Assembly (NCBI RefSeq): GCF_014851905.1
Contig: NZ_JACVAQ010000003.1
Coordinates: 62,001-126,000 of the forward strand
Reading direction: 5' to 3'
DNA: 64,000 nt
Source: Pseudomonas sp. PDM14
GTDB taxonomy: Bacteria > Pseudomonadota > Gammaproteobacteria > Pseudomonadales > Pseudomonadaceae
The notes below the pieces were generated by a model. It saw only the letters and a program-made list of their open reading frames with translations, was not told the origin of the DNA and ran no database searches. This document shows positions 1 to 7,986 of the stretch, one piece after another. The position numbers and the translations under genes were made by a program. Position 1 is the stretch's first letter; every line of letters begins with the position of its first letter.

Positions 1-637
1 AGTCGACGTGCAGCGCTTCCATGCCTTCCAGGGAGATGTGCAGGGTGCGGTCAACCGGCGTACCTGTGCGGGCGAGGATGCCGCTGACCACGAAGGGCTT
101 GTCGTCGTGCTGCTGCAGGCTGACGGCGGCCACGCCGTGGGCGAGGACGATCTTGTCGCCGAGTTTGTAGTTCAGCGCCTCAGCCACTTCGGCACCCAGC
201 ACCACCTCGAACAGATCGGCGAAGGGCTTGCCCTGGGCCAGTTGCAGGGCTTGCCCGCGGCCGTAGTGGTAGTGCGCGAAATAGTTGTCGTTGGTGCCCA
301 TCACCCGGTAGCCGCGGTGCGAGTCGCCGAGGGAAATCGGGATCGCCCATTTCACCTGGCGATGCCTGGCCAGGGTTTCGAAGCTGTCCCAGCGGATGTT
401 GTTGGTGGCGTTGCCGATGCGAAACACCGAGTACAGCAGCAGGTTCACCGAGCCGGAGCGCGCGCCGACGATCAGGTCGGTGCCGCTGATGGTGCTGGCG
501 AAACTGGCGCGCGCCTCGGTACGCACGCGTTCGACGGCGAGCAGCAGGCACACCGACAGGGCGATGGCGAATACCGTGAGCAGGGCAGTGAAGCGGCGGT
601 TGGCGAGGCTCGCCAGGGCGATGCGGATCAGGTGCAT
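1..637 (-). CDS. ABC transporter permease, FtsX/MacB-like (3' part outside window)
   Basis: The reading frame starts at the ATG at 635-637 and stays open to base 1, so only about 212 N-terminal residues are visible. The protein begins MHLIRIALASLANRRFTALL, followed by a hydrophobic segment (about residues 16-34) and a long extracytoplasmic region with IVGARSGSVNLLLYSVFRIG. This is the layout of FtsX/MacB-type permeases: one N-terminal membrane helix and a large periplasmic domain, with the remaining helices expected off the window. It starts one base after the stop of the ATPase gene, so the two are surely cotranscribed. Linkage to a ZrgA-like gene resembles the P. aeruginosa PA4063-PA4066 zinc locus. 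The substrate cannot be read from this fragment. Confidence 0.85.
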   Translation of the reverse strand, partial: MHLIRIALASLANRRFTALLTVFAIALSVCLLLAVERVRTEARASFASTISGTDLIVGARSGSVNLLLYSVFRIGNATNNIRWDSFETLARHRQVKWAIPISLGDSHRGYRVMGTNDNYFAHYHYGRGQALQLAQGKPFADLFEVVLGAEVAEALNYKLGDKIVLAHGVAAVSLQQHDDKPFVVSGILARTGTPVDRTLHISLEGMEALHVD

Positions 638-638
638 G

Positions 639-1346
639 TCAGGCTTCCTGCGGGCGCGCGGCGCGGTTCAGGTCGAGCAGCGACAGGCTGCGGTCGAACA
701 GCGGCGCCAGGCTCTGGTCGTGGCTGACGAACAGCAGGCTGGCACCGGCCTCGCGGCATTCGGCGAACAGCAGCTGGAGGAAGGCCTCGCGAGCGTCGTG
801 GTCAAGGGCCGAGGTCGGCTCGTCGGCGATCACCAGTTCCGGCTGGCCGATCAGCGCGCGGGCGGCGGCCACGCGTTGCTGTTGGCCGATCGACAGCGAA
901 TCGGCACGGCGCTCCAGCAGGCTGGCGGGCAGACCGAGGTGGGCGAGCAGCGCGGCGGCGGCCTGGTCGACACTGCCATGGCGCTGGCTGGCGCGTTGGG
1001 CGCGGCTTTTCGAGAAGCGACAGGGCAGCTCGACGTTCTCGCGCACCGAGAGAAACGGCAGCAGGTTGAACTGCTGGAAAATGTAGCCGGTGTGGTCGAC
1101 CCGAAAGCGATCACGCGCCCCGGCCGACAGCGTCGCCAAGTCCTGACCGAGCAGGCGTACCTGGCCGCGGCCGGGTTTCTGCACGCCGCCGAGCAGGCCG
1201 AGCAGGGTGGTCTTGCCGCTGCCGCTGGGGCCCTTGAGGAACAGGCTTTCACCCTGTTGCAGGGTAAAGGCGGGGATGTCCAGCAGCTCGGCCTGGCTGG
1301 GCCAGGCGAAGCCGAGGTCGGAGAGTTCGATCAGTGCGTTGGGCAT
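639..1346 (-). CDS. ABC transporter ATP-binding protein (LolD/MacB-like)
   Basis: A 235-residue ATPase of the small type that partners FtsX/LolC/MacB-like permeases. Walker A is GPSGSGKTT (near residue 40), the Q-loop region is YIFQQFNLLPF, the signature is LSIGQQQR and Walker B is LVIADEPTSALD, followed by the switch His in FVSHD. It lies between the ZrgA-like gene (98 bases upstream) and the permease (1 base downstream), so it probably powers that permease. In P. aeruginosa the corresponding genes belong to a Zur-controlled operon, which suggests a role in zinc handling. The transported molecule is unknown. Confidence 0.93.
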   Translation of the reverse strand: MPNALIELSDLGFAWPSQAELLDIPAFTLQQGESLFLKGPSGSGKTTLLGLLGGVQKPGRGQVRLLGQDLATLSAGARDRFRVDHTGYIFQQFNLLPFLSVRENVELPCRFSKSRAQRASQRHGSVDQAAAALLAHLGLPASLLERRADSLSIGQQQRVAAARALIGQPELVIADEPTSALDHDAREAFLQLLFAECREAGASLLFVSHDQSLAPLFDRSLSLLDLNRAARPQEA

Positions 1347-1412
1347 GGCGGACCGGGATTCGGGGAAGGTCGACAGGATAAGGCGTTTGCGCGCGGGTCG
1401 GGAGCGTGTGGT

Positions 1413-1437
1413 GGGCCGCTGCGCGAGGCAGCGGCCC
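1413..1437 (-). other. Strong hairpin between zrgA-like gene and ABC ATPase gene
   Basis: GGGCCGCTGC, a 5-base loop, then GCAGCGGCCC: a perfect 10-bp GC-rich stem that begins 8 bases downstream of the zrgA-like stop codon on the transcribed strand. No T-run follows on the minus strand, so it does not look like a complete intrinsic terminator. It may stabilise the upstream mRNA segment or lower expression of the downstream ABC genes. The structure is seen; the role is inferred. Confidence 0.6.
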
Positions 1438-1444
1438 GTGGGGA

Positions 1445-2053
1445 TCAGAACGTCAGGGTCGGTTGCGCCTTGCTCAGCTCGGCGCCTTGCTGGCCGCTGC
1501 GGCCAATCAGTTGCACGGCGACCTTTTCGGTGGCCGGGAACTGGCGCAGCAGGGTGGTCAGGTCCAGCGTTTCGAGGGCGTCCGGGTTGCTGCAGGTCAG
1601 GCGGTAGGCGGCATCGATGTCGCTGTGTTCGTGGTCATGCGCGGCATGCTCCGCGTGGTCGTCCTCGTCGTGCGCATGGGCGTTGCCGAACAGCGGGCTT
1701 TGCAGCTCGACCTCGGTGACGCTGCAGCCGGCGGCGGCGGGCAGGGCGAACAGTTGCAGGGGCTTTTCCAGGCGGGCACGGGCGGCGGCGACGCTGGCCT
1801 TGTCCGATTCGCTGCTGGCGGCGTGTTCGAAGCCGACAATGTTCATCGCCGGGCTTTCCAGCTGGATTTCCAGGGTCTGGCCGTCCAGCGCTACGTTCAG
1901 TGACGCCACGCCGTGCTCGTGGGCACCGAGGCTGCCGTGTTCCTCGCCGTGGTCGTGGGCATGCTCGTGCGCATGGTCATGATCGTGGGATTGCGCCTGG
2001 GCAACGGCCAGTGGCAGCAGGGCGAACGGCAGGGCGAGCAGGATACGGCGCAT
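1445..2053 (-). CDS. zrgA: ZrgA-family (DUF2796) periplasmic zinc-uptake protein
   Basis: A 202-residue secreted protein. A signal peptide (MRRILLALPFALLPLAVAQA) is followed directly by a His/Asp cluster (HDHDHAHEHAHDH and then EEHGSLGAHEHG). A second His-rich stretch (HAHDEDDHAEHAAHDHEH) lies near residues 125-145. Such clusters bind zinc loosely, and DUF2796/ZrgA proteins are known as zinc-deficiency-induced periplasmic or exported proteins linked to zinc uptake. The start codon lies 28 bases from a Zur-box-like palindrome, and the ABC genes follow on the same strand. This is the expected order of a Pseudomonas Zur regulon operon. The exact step it performs is not defined by the sequence. 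Confidence 0.9.
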   Translation of the reverse strand: MRRILLALPFALLPLAVAQAQSHDHDHAHEHAHDHGEEHGSLGAHEHGVASLNVALDGQTLEIQLESPAMNIVGFEHAASSESDKASVAAARARLEKPLQLFALPAAAGCSVTEVELQSPLFGNAHAHDEDDHAEHAAHDHEHSDIDAAYRLTCSNPDALETLDLTTLLRQFPATEKVAVQLIGRSGQQGAELSKAQPTLTF

Positions 2054-2081
2054 GGATGGGGCTCCAGTGGATAATTTGATG

Positions 2082-2094
2082 GTTATGTTATAAC
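2082..2094 (-). promoter_or_regulatory. Putative Zur operator
   Basis: GTTATGTTATAAC reads GTTATAACATAAC on the transcribed strand: GTTAT and ATAAC arms around a 3-base centre. It differs by one base from the core of the enterobacterial Zur box (GTTATAATATAAC, W at the centre). It lies 28 bases upstream of the zrgA-like start in otherwise GC-rich DNA. Zur with zinc would repress the operon here. Position and match are seen; Zur binding is inferred. Confidence 0.75.
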
Positions 2095-2178
2095 GCTTTT
2101 TTGATCAGGAAAGCCAGCCCTGTTTGGCGTCACGCCGGTGCCGTGGCAGCATGGCCGCTCGCGTAACGAGGACGGAAC

Positions 2179-2541
2179 ATGCTGCGAATCAAAGGCACGA
2201 TCGGCGCCTGGCCGGTGGATCTGACCCTGGAGCTGGATGCCCAGGACTGGGCGCAGCTGGCCGCGCACCTGCCCGTGGCGCAGGCCGAAGCCGAGGTCGC
2301 GCCCGCGCCACGCAGTCCGGCGGCGCCAGCGGTGAATCCTGCGCAGGATGCGCTGTGGCAGGCGGCGCAAGCGCTGCTGCAGCAGGAAAAGGAAATGGAG
2401 GGGCCGCAGCTGCTCGCCGCCCTGGCTGGCTTGGCTGGCGGCGATGCAGCCGGCAAGCGCCTGCTGGTGCGGCTGCGGCATTGCCCGCAGGTGCAGCTGG
2501 AGAACGGTGCGCAGGCGCCGCTGTACCGCTGGGTCGGCTAG
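2179..2541 (+). CDS. Hypothetical protein, 120 aa
   Basis: A small protein starting MLRIKGTIGAWPVDLTLELD after a good GAGGA ribosome site. It has a beta-rich N-terminus (about 1-35), an Ala/Pro linker (about 35-55), a helical middle, and a C-terminus ending LENGAQAPLYRWVG. No signal peptide, membrane segment or known catalytic motif is visible. It is divergent from the zrgA operon and convergent with the thioesterase gene: the two genes share the palindromic CTAG at 2538-2541 as overlapping stop codons. Related short proteins seem to sit beside the zinc operon in other Pseudomonas, but I do not recognise a function. Confidence 0.7.
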   Translation: MLRIKGTIGAWPVDLTLELDAQDWAQLAAHLPVAQAEAEVAPAPRSPAAPAVNPAQDALWQAAQALLQQEKEMEGPQLLAALAGLAGGDAAGKRLLVRLRHCPQVQLENGAQAPLYRWVG

Positions 2542-2975
2542 CCGGCCTGGTTGATGCGAATGCCCGGTGCGCCGCGTTCGAACAACGCACGCAGGTCATC
2601 GGGAATGGCGGTCTTGCTGTAGTCCGCGGTCTGCACCATCACGTAGGTCACTTCTGCCTCGGCCACCAAGCGGCCGTCTACCTGCTGCAGGATCTCGACG
2701 CGCAGGGTGTAGGACGTGGTGCCCAGGCGCGCCACCTGTACGCGTAGCGCCAGCACGTCGTCGAAGCGTGCCGGCGAGCGCCAGTCGATGGTCATGCGCA
2801 CCACCTGGCTGTCCAGGCCGCGGTCGAGCAGGCTCTGGTAACTGCCGAACAGCGCGCGGTAGAACTCGGTGGCGGCCACGTCGACGTAGTCGCCATAGCG
2901 CGCATTGAACACCACCTGCTGCGCATCGCATTCGCCATAACGCACGCGCATCAGCAGCTCGAAAGGCATCTCCAT
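2538..2975 (-). CDS. Acyl-CoA thioesterase, hotdog fold (YbgC/4HBT-like)
   Basis: A 145-residue protein of hotdog-fold size. The N-terminal MRVRYGECDAQQVVFNARYGDY matches the 4-hydroxybenzoyl-CoA thioesterase/YbgC active-site region, with the catalytic-type Asp in GECDAQ followed by a V-x-x-N-x-x-Y/W segment. I place the start at 2975, where GAGGA stands a suitable distance upstream; the open frame continues to 3041 but that extension is Arg/Pro-rich and unlike the family. The likely role is hydrolysis of short or medium acyl-CoA in the cytoplasm. It lies 89 bases after cnoX on the same strand and may share its transcript. Confidence 0.85.
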   Translation of the reverse strand: MEMPFELLMRVRYGECDAQQVVFNARYGDYVDVAATEFYRALFGSYQSLLDRGLDSQVVRMTIDWRSPARFDDVLALRVQVARLGTTSYTLRVEILQQVDGRLVAEAEVTYVMVQTADYSKTAIPDDLRALFERGAPGIRINQAG

Positions 2976-3064
2976 TCCGGGTCCATCCTCAATCGGTTGC
3001 GGCCGGTGCCGGCCGCCACGCGTAGGGTGCGCTGTGTGCACCGCAGGCCGCGTGGCTGCAGATA

Positions 3065-3937
3065 TCAGTAGATCGCCTGGTACAGCTTGCGGCGGTACAG
3101 GGTCACCAGTGGATGCTCGTTGCCGAGCAGGTCGAACACCTGCAGCAGGGTCTTGTGGGTGATCCCTTCGGCGTAGTTGCGGTTGCGCACGAACAGCTTG
3201 AGCAGACCGTCCAGCGCCGCTTCGTACTGCTGGCGTGCCAGTTGCTGCACGGCCAGCTGGTACAGCGCTTCATCGTCGTCCGGGTGCTGCGCCAGGCGGC
3301 TCTTCAGGTCGGCGCTGTCGGGCAAGTCGGCGGCCTGGCGGAGGAAGGTCAACTGCGCCTTGGCGCCGGCCAGGGCCTGCTTGTGCTCGTCGCCCTTGAC
3401 CGCGCCGAGCACGGCTTCCGCTTCGCCCAGCTCACCGCGTTCGGCGAGGCAGCGGGCGTAGAGAATCAGCGCAGCGGCGTTCTCGTTGTTCTCGGTGAGC
3501 ACCTGCTTGAGCACGGTCTCGCTCTCGGCGATGCGCCCCTCGGCGAACAGCGCCTGGGCGGTTTCCAGCGGGTCGGCGGCTTCCGGCGCCGGTTCGGCGA
3601 CGTGCGGCTTGAGCATCTCGCGAATCGCCGACTCCGGTTGCGCGCCGGCGAAGCCGTCGACCGGCTGGCCGTCCTTGAACAGCACCACGGTGGGCAGGCT
3701 GCGGATACCGAAGCGGGCGACGATGTCCTGCTCGATGTCGCAGTTGACCTTGGCCAGCAACAGCTCGCCGCGATACTCCTCGGTGATCTTCGCCAGCAGC
3801 GGCATCAGCGCCTTGCACGGCGCGCACCAGTCGGCCCAGAAGTCCACCAGCACTGGCTTGTGGAAGGAGTTCTCGATCACCAGCTGTTCGAAGCTGGCGG
3901 TGCCGGAAATGTCGAAGATGTATGGGGAGTCGCTCAT
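3065..3937 (-). CDS. cnoX: Thioredoxin-fold chaperone with TPR region (CnoX/YbbN family)
   Basis: A 290-residue protein beginning MSDSPYIFDISG. Residues about 1-110 form a thioredoxin domain with an intact WCAPCK active site and the cis-Pro segment RSLPTVVLF. The remainder is helical and TPR-like (LETAQALFAEGRIAESETVL and similar repeats), as in YbbN/CnoX. In E. coli this family acts as a holdase that passes clients to GroEL or DnaK and has lost the first active-site Cys. Both cysteines are present here, so thiol-disulfide activity is likely. The start at 3937 is chosen because the upstream extension does not resemble the family. Confidence 0.92.
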   Translation of the reverse strand: MSDSPYIFDISGTASFEQLVIENSFHKPVLVDFWADWCAPCKALMPLLAKITEEYRGELLLAKVNCDIEQDIVARFGIRSLPTVVLFKDGQPVDGFAGAQPESAIREMLKPHVAEPAPEAADPLETAQALFAEGRIAESETVLKQVLTENNENAAALILYARCLAERGELGEAEAVLGAVKGDEHKQALAGAKAQLTFLRQAADLPDSADLKSRLAQHPDDDEALYQLAVQQLARQQYEAALDGLLKLFVRNRNYAEGITHKTLLQVFDLLGNEHPLVTLYRRKLYQAIY

Positions 3938-4014
3938 GGCAGGTCTCGGGCGAAAGGCAGATAAATGCGTTCGACTATAAATGCGGGCGCCAGGCGCCGG
4001 ATACAAGGGATCGT

Positions 4015-4671
4015 TCAGTCACGGCTGGCGTGATACAGGCTGACGTGGCGAAACTCCGCCGGCTCGGCCAGGTCCGGCCAGGTGCAGGCTTCGAGGATGC
4101 TCAGGCGCTGGTACAGCGGGTGCTGGAAGTCGCGCACCCGCGAGTCGGCCACCAGTGCCTGGCGACCACGGCTGAGGAACTGGTCGAGCAGCGGCAGGTT
4201 GGCGCGGTCGTAGAGCACGTCGGCGACGATGATCAGGTCGAAACGGTCGGCTTCGGCGAAGAAGTCCGCCGAGTAGCTCAGGGTCACCCCGTTCAGGTCG
4301 GCATTCGCGCGACAGGCGTCGAGGGCCAGCGGGTCGAGGTCGCAGGCCACCACTTCGGCGGCACCGGCCTTGGCCGCGGCGATGGCGGCAACACCGGAAC
4401 CGGCGCCGAAATCCAGTACGCGCTTGCCGGCTACCCACTCCGGCTGCTCGGCCAGCCAGCGCGCCAGGACCAGGCCGCTGGCCCAGCAGAAGCACCAGTA
4501 GGGCGGCTCTTCGAGGATCAGGCGGGTTTCTTCCGGGCTGAAGCTGCGGTCCATGTTCGCCGCATCGATCAGCCACAGCTTGAGGTCGGTGCCGGGCAGG
4601 GTTTCGGCGACCAGGCGCGCGTCGCCGAGCAACTGGCCCAGGGCCTGCTGCAGGGCGTGCGGTGGCGTCAC
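4015..4671 (-). CDS. Class I SAM-dependent methyltransferase (ETFB-lysine-methyltransferase-like)
   Basis: A 218-residue cytoplasmic protein with motif I LDFGAGSGVAAIAAA (near residue 86), the acidic loop VACDLDPLA and a post-motif segment DLIIVADVLYDRANL. The DVLYD sequence, with small size and no extra domain, fits the family that includes the ETF-beta lysine methyltransferase and related protein methylases. The ATG overlaps the stop of the upstream lipoprotein gene (ATGA at 4668-4671), so translation is coupled. The target is not evident; a protein lysine is a family-based guess. Confidence 0.85.
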   Translation of the reverse strand: MTPPHALQQALGQLLGDARLVAETLPGTDLKLWLIDAANMDRSFSPEETRLILEEPPYWCFCWASGLVLARWLAEQPEWVAGKRVLDFGAGSGVAAIAAAKAGAAEVVACDLDPLALDACRANADLNGVTLSYSADFFAEADRFDLIIVADVLYDRANLPLLDQFLSRGRQALVADSRVRDFQHPLYQRLSILEACTWPDLAEPAEFRHVSLYHASRD

Positions 4672-5114
4672 GGCGCGCTGACCAGTTGCAGGTTGCCGAG
4701 GGTCTGATTGCCTGACTGCTGGATGCGCTGCGCACCGATGTGCTGGATCAGCCGGCCGGACAGGCTGACGCGCGCGCGCAGCTCCACCCGCGCACCCTGG
4801 GGAAAGGCCTCGGGGTTGAACGGCAGCTCGAACGGCAGCGTCTGGCCGGTGCCCTTCAGGTGCAGGCTGGCGAGCAGGCGCTGCGGGCGGTCGCGTTCGT
4901 CGATCACCAGCAGGGCGATTTCCACGTCACTGCCGGCCGGCGGCGTGTGCAGGCTGCCGCTGAGCTGGTGCAGGTACGGATTGGCCGGTTGCTCGGGTTT
5001 CGGGTCGGCCGGCTGGGGCGGTGTGGTCGGGGCCGGGTTCGGCGGTTGCGGGGCTTCGCTGGCGCAGGCGCCGAGCAGCAGAAGGGAGCAGAACAGCAGG
5101 GGGCGTATCGACAT
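4668..5114 (-). CDS. YbaY-family (YscW-like) lipoprotein
   Basis: A 148-residue lipoprotein precursor: MSIRPLLFCSLLLLGACASE has a classic lipobox (LGAC) placing the acylated Cys at residue 17. A Pro-rich spacer (about 20-50) leads to a beta-rich domain with LHTPPAGSDVEIALLVIDER and LPFELPFNPEAFPQGARVELRARVSLSG, typical of the YscW/YbaY type-III pilotin-like fold. It is probably an outer-membrane lipoprotein of unknown role. It overlaps the methyltransferase gene downstream. The long upstream open frame to 5573 is antisense to nrdR and is rejected as coding. Confidence 0.85.
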   Translation of the reverse strand: MSIRPLLFCSLLLLGACASEAPQPPNPAPTTPPQPADPKPEQPANPYLHQLSGSLHTPPAGSDVEIALLVIDERDRPQRLLASLHLKGTGQTLPFELPFNPEAFPQGARVELRARVSLSGRLIQHIGAQRIQQSGNQTLGNLQLVSAP

Positions 5115-5280
5115 GAGGTGAACCCGTGAGGCAAGGCGTTCGGGCGCTTTGTATACCGCAAAGGCGCCGGCTTGTCTCGCGCTGGCGGTCGCCGCACGGC
5201 GCCGGTGAGGGGCGTGCGGCGGGTTGTCATGGCAAAGGGATGCGCTACCATGGAGCCCCTTTTCGTGGGCCTTTTCCGTC

Positions 5281-5745
5281 ATGCATTGTCCTTTCTGCGC
5301 CGCCAACGACACCAAGGTCATCGATTCGCGTCTGGTCGCCGAGGGCGAGCAGGTGCGGCGTCGTCGCGAGTGCCTGGCCTGCGGTGAGCGTTTCACCACC
5401 TTCGAAACCGCCGAGCTGGTGATGCCGCGCCTGATCAAGCAGGACGGCAGCCGCCAGCCCTTCGACGAGGAGAAGCTGCGTGCCGGCATGCAGCGCGCCC
5501 TGGAGAAACGCCCGGTGAGCATCGAGCGTTTGGAAGAGGCCATCGCCCACATCAAGCAGAAACTGCGCGCCACCGGCGAGCGCGAGGTGAAGTCGCTGGT
5601 GCTCGGCGAGCTGGTGATGACCGAGCTGCAGAAGCTCGATGAAGTCGCCTATATCCGCTTTGCCTCGGTGTATCGGCGCTTCCAGGATCTCAACGAGTTT
5701 CGCGAGGAAATCGAGCGGATCTCCCGCGAGCCGTCGAAAGCATGA
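5281..5745 (+). CDS. nrdR: Transcriptional repressor NrdR
   Basis: A 154-residue protein with an N-terminal zinc ribbon (MHCPFC and [12 protein letters not shown]) and an ATP-cone domain from about residue 48 ([20 protein letters not shown]). NrdR senses ATP/dATP and represses ribonucleotide reductase genes. The start at 5281 places the zinc ribbon at the very N-terminus as in the family. Its stop overlaps the ribD start (ATGA at 5742-5745), the conserved nrdR-ribD coupling of Pseudomonas and many other proteobacteria. Confidence 0.97.
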   Translation: MHCPFCAANDTKVIDSRLVAEGEQVRRRRECLACGERFTTFETAELVMPRLIKQDGSRQPFDEEKLRAGMQRALEKRPVSIERLEEAIAHIKQKLRATGEREVKSLVLGELVMTELQKLDEVAYIRFASVYRRFQDLNEFREEIERISREPSKA

Positions 5746-6875
5746 GTGCGGCGGCGCTGCCCGACCAGCATTACATGGCCCGCGCCCTCGAACTGGCGCG
5801 CAAGGGCTTGTACTCCACCCATCCCAACCCGCGCGTCGGTTGCGTGATCGTGCGTGATGGCAAGATCGTCGGCGAAGGTTGGCATGCCCGTGCCGGCGAG
5901 CCGCACGCCGAAGTCCACGCCCTGCGCCAGGCTGGTGACAAGGCCCGCGGCGCCACGGCTTACGTGACCCTGGAACCCTGCAGTCACCACGGCCGCACGC
6001 CGCCCTGCGCCGATGCATTGGTCGCCGCCGGTGTGACGCGTGTGGTCGCCGCCATGCAGGACCCCAATCCTGAAGTCTCCGGGCGTGGCCTGCTGCGCCT
6101 GATGCAGGCTGGCATCGCCGTTTCCAGCGGCGTGCTGGAGGCCGAGGCGCGGGCGCTGAATGCCGGGTTCATCAAACGCATGGAGCAGGGCTTGCCGTTC
6201 GTGCGGGTCAAGCTGGCCATGAGCCTGGACGGGCGCACGGCGATGGCCAGTGGCGAAAGCCAGTGGATCACCGGCCCCGAGGCGCGCTCCGCGGTGCAGC
6301 GCCTGCGCGCTCGCGCCAGCGTGGTGCTGACCGGCGCCGACACTGTGCTCGCCGACCAGGCGCGGCTGACCGTACGTGCCGACGAACTCGGCCTGGGCGC
6401 CGAACTGGCGGCCCTGGCTGTGGCGCGGCCGCCGTTGCGGGTGCTGGTCGACGGGCGCCTGCGCGTGCCGTTGTCCGCGCCGTTCTTCCAGGCCGGCTCT
6501 GCCCTGGTCGCCACCTGCGCAGCGGCGGCGGCGCGTGATCGTTTTCTCGAAGACGGTCACGAACTGCTCGCCGTGCCGGGCAGCAATGGTCATGTCGACC
6601 TGCGCAAGCTGCTCGTCGAGCTGGCGGCGCGTGGCGCCAACGAGGTGCTGGTCGAGGCTGGGCCGCGCCTGGCCGGGGCATTCGCCCGCGCCGGACTGGT
6701 GGATGAATACCAGCTGTTCGTCGCTGCCAAGTTCCTCGGTTCCAGCGCGCGGCCGCTGCTCGACTGGCCGCTGGCGCGGATGGCCGAGGCCCCGGAACTG
6801 AAGATCGTCGACATGCGCGCGGTCGGTGACGACTGGCGCATCACCGCGGTACCCAAGCCACGCCAGCCGGCCTGA
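5742..6875 (+). CDS. ribD: Bifunctional pyrimidine deaminase/reductase RibD
   Basis: A 377-residue two-domain enzyme for the second and third steps of riboflavin synthesis. The N-terminal deaminase (about 1-145) has the zinc ligands HAEVHAL and [14 protein letters not shown]. The C-terminal reductase (about 146-370) contains [13 protein letters not shown] and [14 protein letters not shown], typical of the NADPH-dependent RibG domain, and [12 protein letters not shown] near the end. It is translationally coupled to nrdR. It lies upstream of the FMN riboswitch, so it is not under that element unless a longer transcript is made. Confidence 0.97.
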   Translation: MSAAALPDQHYMARALELARKGLYSTHPNPRVGCVIVRDGKIVGEGWHARAGEPHAEVHALRQAGDKARGATAYVTLEPCSHHGRTPPCADALVAAGVTRVVAAMQDPNPEVSGRGLLRLMQAGIAVSSGVLEAEARALNAGFIKRMEQGLPFVRVKLAMSLDGRTAMASGESQWITGPEARSAVQRLRARASVVLTGADTVLADQARLTVRADELGLGAELAALAVARPPLRVLVDGRLRVPLSAPFFQAGSALVATCAAAAARDRFLEDGHELLAVPGSNGHVDLRKLLVELAARGANEVLVEAGPRLAGAFARAGLVDEYQLFVAAKFLGSSARPLLDWPLARMAEAPELKIVDMRAVGDDWRITAVPKPRQPA

Positions 6876-6989
6876 CGGCTCGTCAGGTCGCGCGCCGCTT
6901 CGATGGGTTTGATCGAACAGGCGCCATGCATCGCCGTGGCAAATATGGTAAAAAGCCAGCCGCAGTCACTTCGCTGGCTGCAACGTTCT

Positions 6990-7131
6990 CAGGGCGGGGT
7001 GTAATTCCCCACCGGCGGTAATGGCCAGAGGCCTAGCCCGCGAGCGCTTGCCTACCCCGCATGGGGCGGCAAGGTCAGCAGACCCGGTGTGATTCCGGGG
7101 CCGACGGTTAAAGTCCGGATAAAGAGAGAGC
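6990..7131 (+). ncRNA. FMN riboswitch (RFN element)
   Basis: The conserved blocks of the RFN aptamer are present in order: AGGGCGGGGTG and AATTCCCCACCGGCGGTA at 6991-7020, AGCCCGCGAGCG at about 7035-7046, GGTCAGCAGACCCGGTG near 7073-7089, ATTCCGGGGCCGACGGTTA at about 7092-7110, and AGTCCGGAT followed by AAGAGAG. It begins about 115 bases after ribD and ends about 165 bases before ribE. It therefore controls ribE, and probably ribBA and ribH, in response to FMN. Confidence 0.97.
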
Positions 7132-7192
7132 GGGATTCCCTTCCGGGGCGCCGTGCGTCTGCGTCCGTGAAAATCCCTATCGATCCCATCGC

Positions 7193-7291
7193 CCTGTTTG
7201 TCTTTCGAACAGGAGTGCGTAGTGATGTCTTATGCTTTTCTTTCAGCCAACGGCTGCCGCCGCGTGCCTGGCACGCAGCGTCTGAAGGAGG
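7193..7291 (+). promoter_or_regulatory. Probable expression platform of the FMN riboswitch, ending in the ribE RBS
   Basis: Three short hairpins lie between the aptamer and ribE: CCTGTTTG/CGAACAGG (7193-7213), CAGCC/GGCTG (7244-7256) and GCGTGC/GCACGC (7262-7276). A strong AAGGAGG site (7285-7291) follows, 4 bases before the ATG. None of the hairpins is followed by a good T-run, so control by masking the ribosome site is more likely than simple termination. Which helix is ligand-dependent cannot be decided by eye. Confidence 0.5.
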
Positions 7292-7295
7292 CCTG

Positions 7296-7964
7296 ATGTT
7301 TACCGGAATCATCGAAGCGATCGGCAGTGTGCGTGCCTTGAGCCCCAAGGGCGGCGACGTGCGTGTGTACATCGAGACCGGCAAGCTCGACCTGGGTGAC
7401 GTGAAGCTCGGCGACAGCATCGCGGTGAACGGCATCTGCCTGACCGCCGTTGAGCTGCCGGGCAATGGCTTCTGGGCCGATGTCAGTCGCGAGACCCTGG
7501 CGCGCAGCGCCTTCATCGACCTCAAGCCCGGCAGCCGGGTCAACCTGGAAAAGGCCCTGACGCCGACCACCCGCCTTGGCGGCCATCTGGTCAGCGGCCA
7601 TGTCGACGGCGTCGGCGAGATCGTCTCCCGCGAGGAGAACGCCCGCGCCATCCAGTTCCGCATCCGCGCCCCACGCGAGCTGGCCAAGTACATCGCGCTG
7701 AAAGGCTCGATCACCGTCGACGGCACCAGCCTCACGGTGAACGCGGTGAACGGCGCCGAGTTCGAGCTGACCATCGTGCCGCACACCCTGGTCGAGACCA
7801 TCATGGCCGACTACCGCCCGGGGCGGCAGGTCAACCTCGAGGTCGACCTGCTGGCGCGTTACCTGGAGCGCCTGCTGCTCGGCGACAAGGCGGCCGAGCC
7901 TGCCGCCTCCGGCATCAGCGAAAGCTTTCTGGCCGAGCACGGTTTCCTGAATCCGTCTCGCTAA
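7296..7964 (+). CDS. ribE: Riboflavin synthase (alpha subunit)
   Basis: A 222-residue protein starting MFTGIIEAIGSVRAL, the invariant N-terminus of riboflavin synthase. It shows the internal duplication of the family: two lumazine-binding barrels, with DSIAVNGICLTAVEL in the first and GSITVDGTSLTVNAV in the second. GGHLVSGHVDGVGEI marks the domain junction. It dismutates two 6,7-dimethyl-8-ribityllumazine molecules to riboflavin. The long in-frame extension upstream (from 7089) runs through the riboswitch and is not coding. P. aeruginosa annotation calls this gene ribC. Confidence 0.97.
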   Translation: MFTGIIEAIGSVRALSPKGGDVRVYIETGKLDLGDVKLGDSIAVNGICLTAVELPGNGFWADVSRETLARSAFIDLKPGSRVNLEKALTPTTRLGGHLVSGHVDGVGEIVSREENARAIQFRIRAPRELAKYIALKGSITVDGTSLTVNAVNGAEFELTIVPHTLVETIMADYRPGRQVNLEVDLLARYLERLLLGDKAAEPAASGISESFLAEHGFLNPSR

Positions 7965-7986
7965 TGAATTGAAGGAAATAGCCCTA

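Noticed and set aside
1413..1437. Intrinsic terminator after the zrgA-like gene
   Set aside because: The stem is strong but no T-run follows, so it is listed only as a hairpin.
396..1607. 403-residue plus-strand frame over the ABC genes
   Set aside because: Antisense to the ATPase with its Walker motifs; no support.
5115..5573. Extension of the YbaY-like lipoprotein over nrdR
   Set aside because: Antisense to nrdR; the lipobox signal peptide starts at 5114.
7089..7295. 69-codon N-terminal extension of ribE
   Set aside because: It would be translated from the FMN aptamer. The true start MFTGIIEAIG follows AAGGAGG at 7285.
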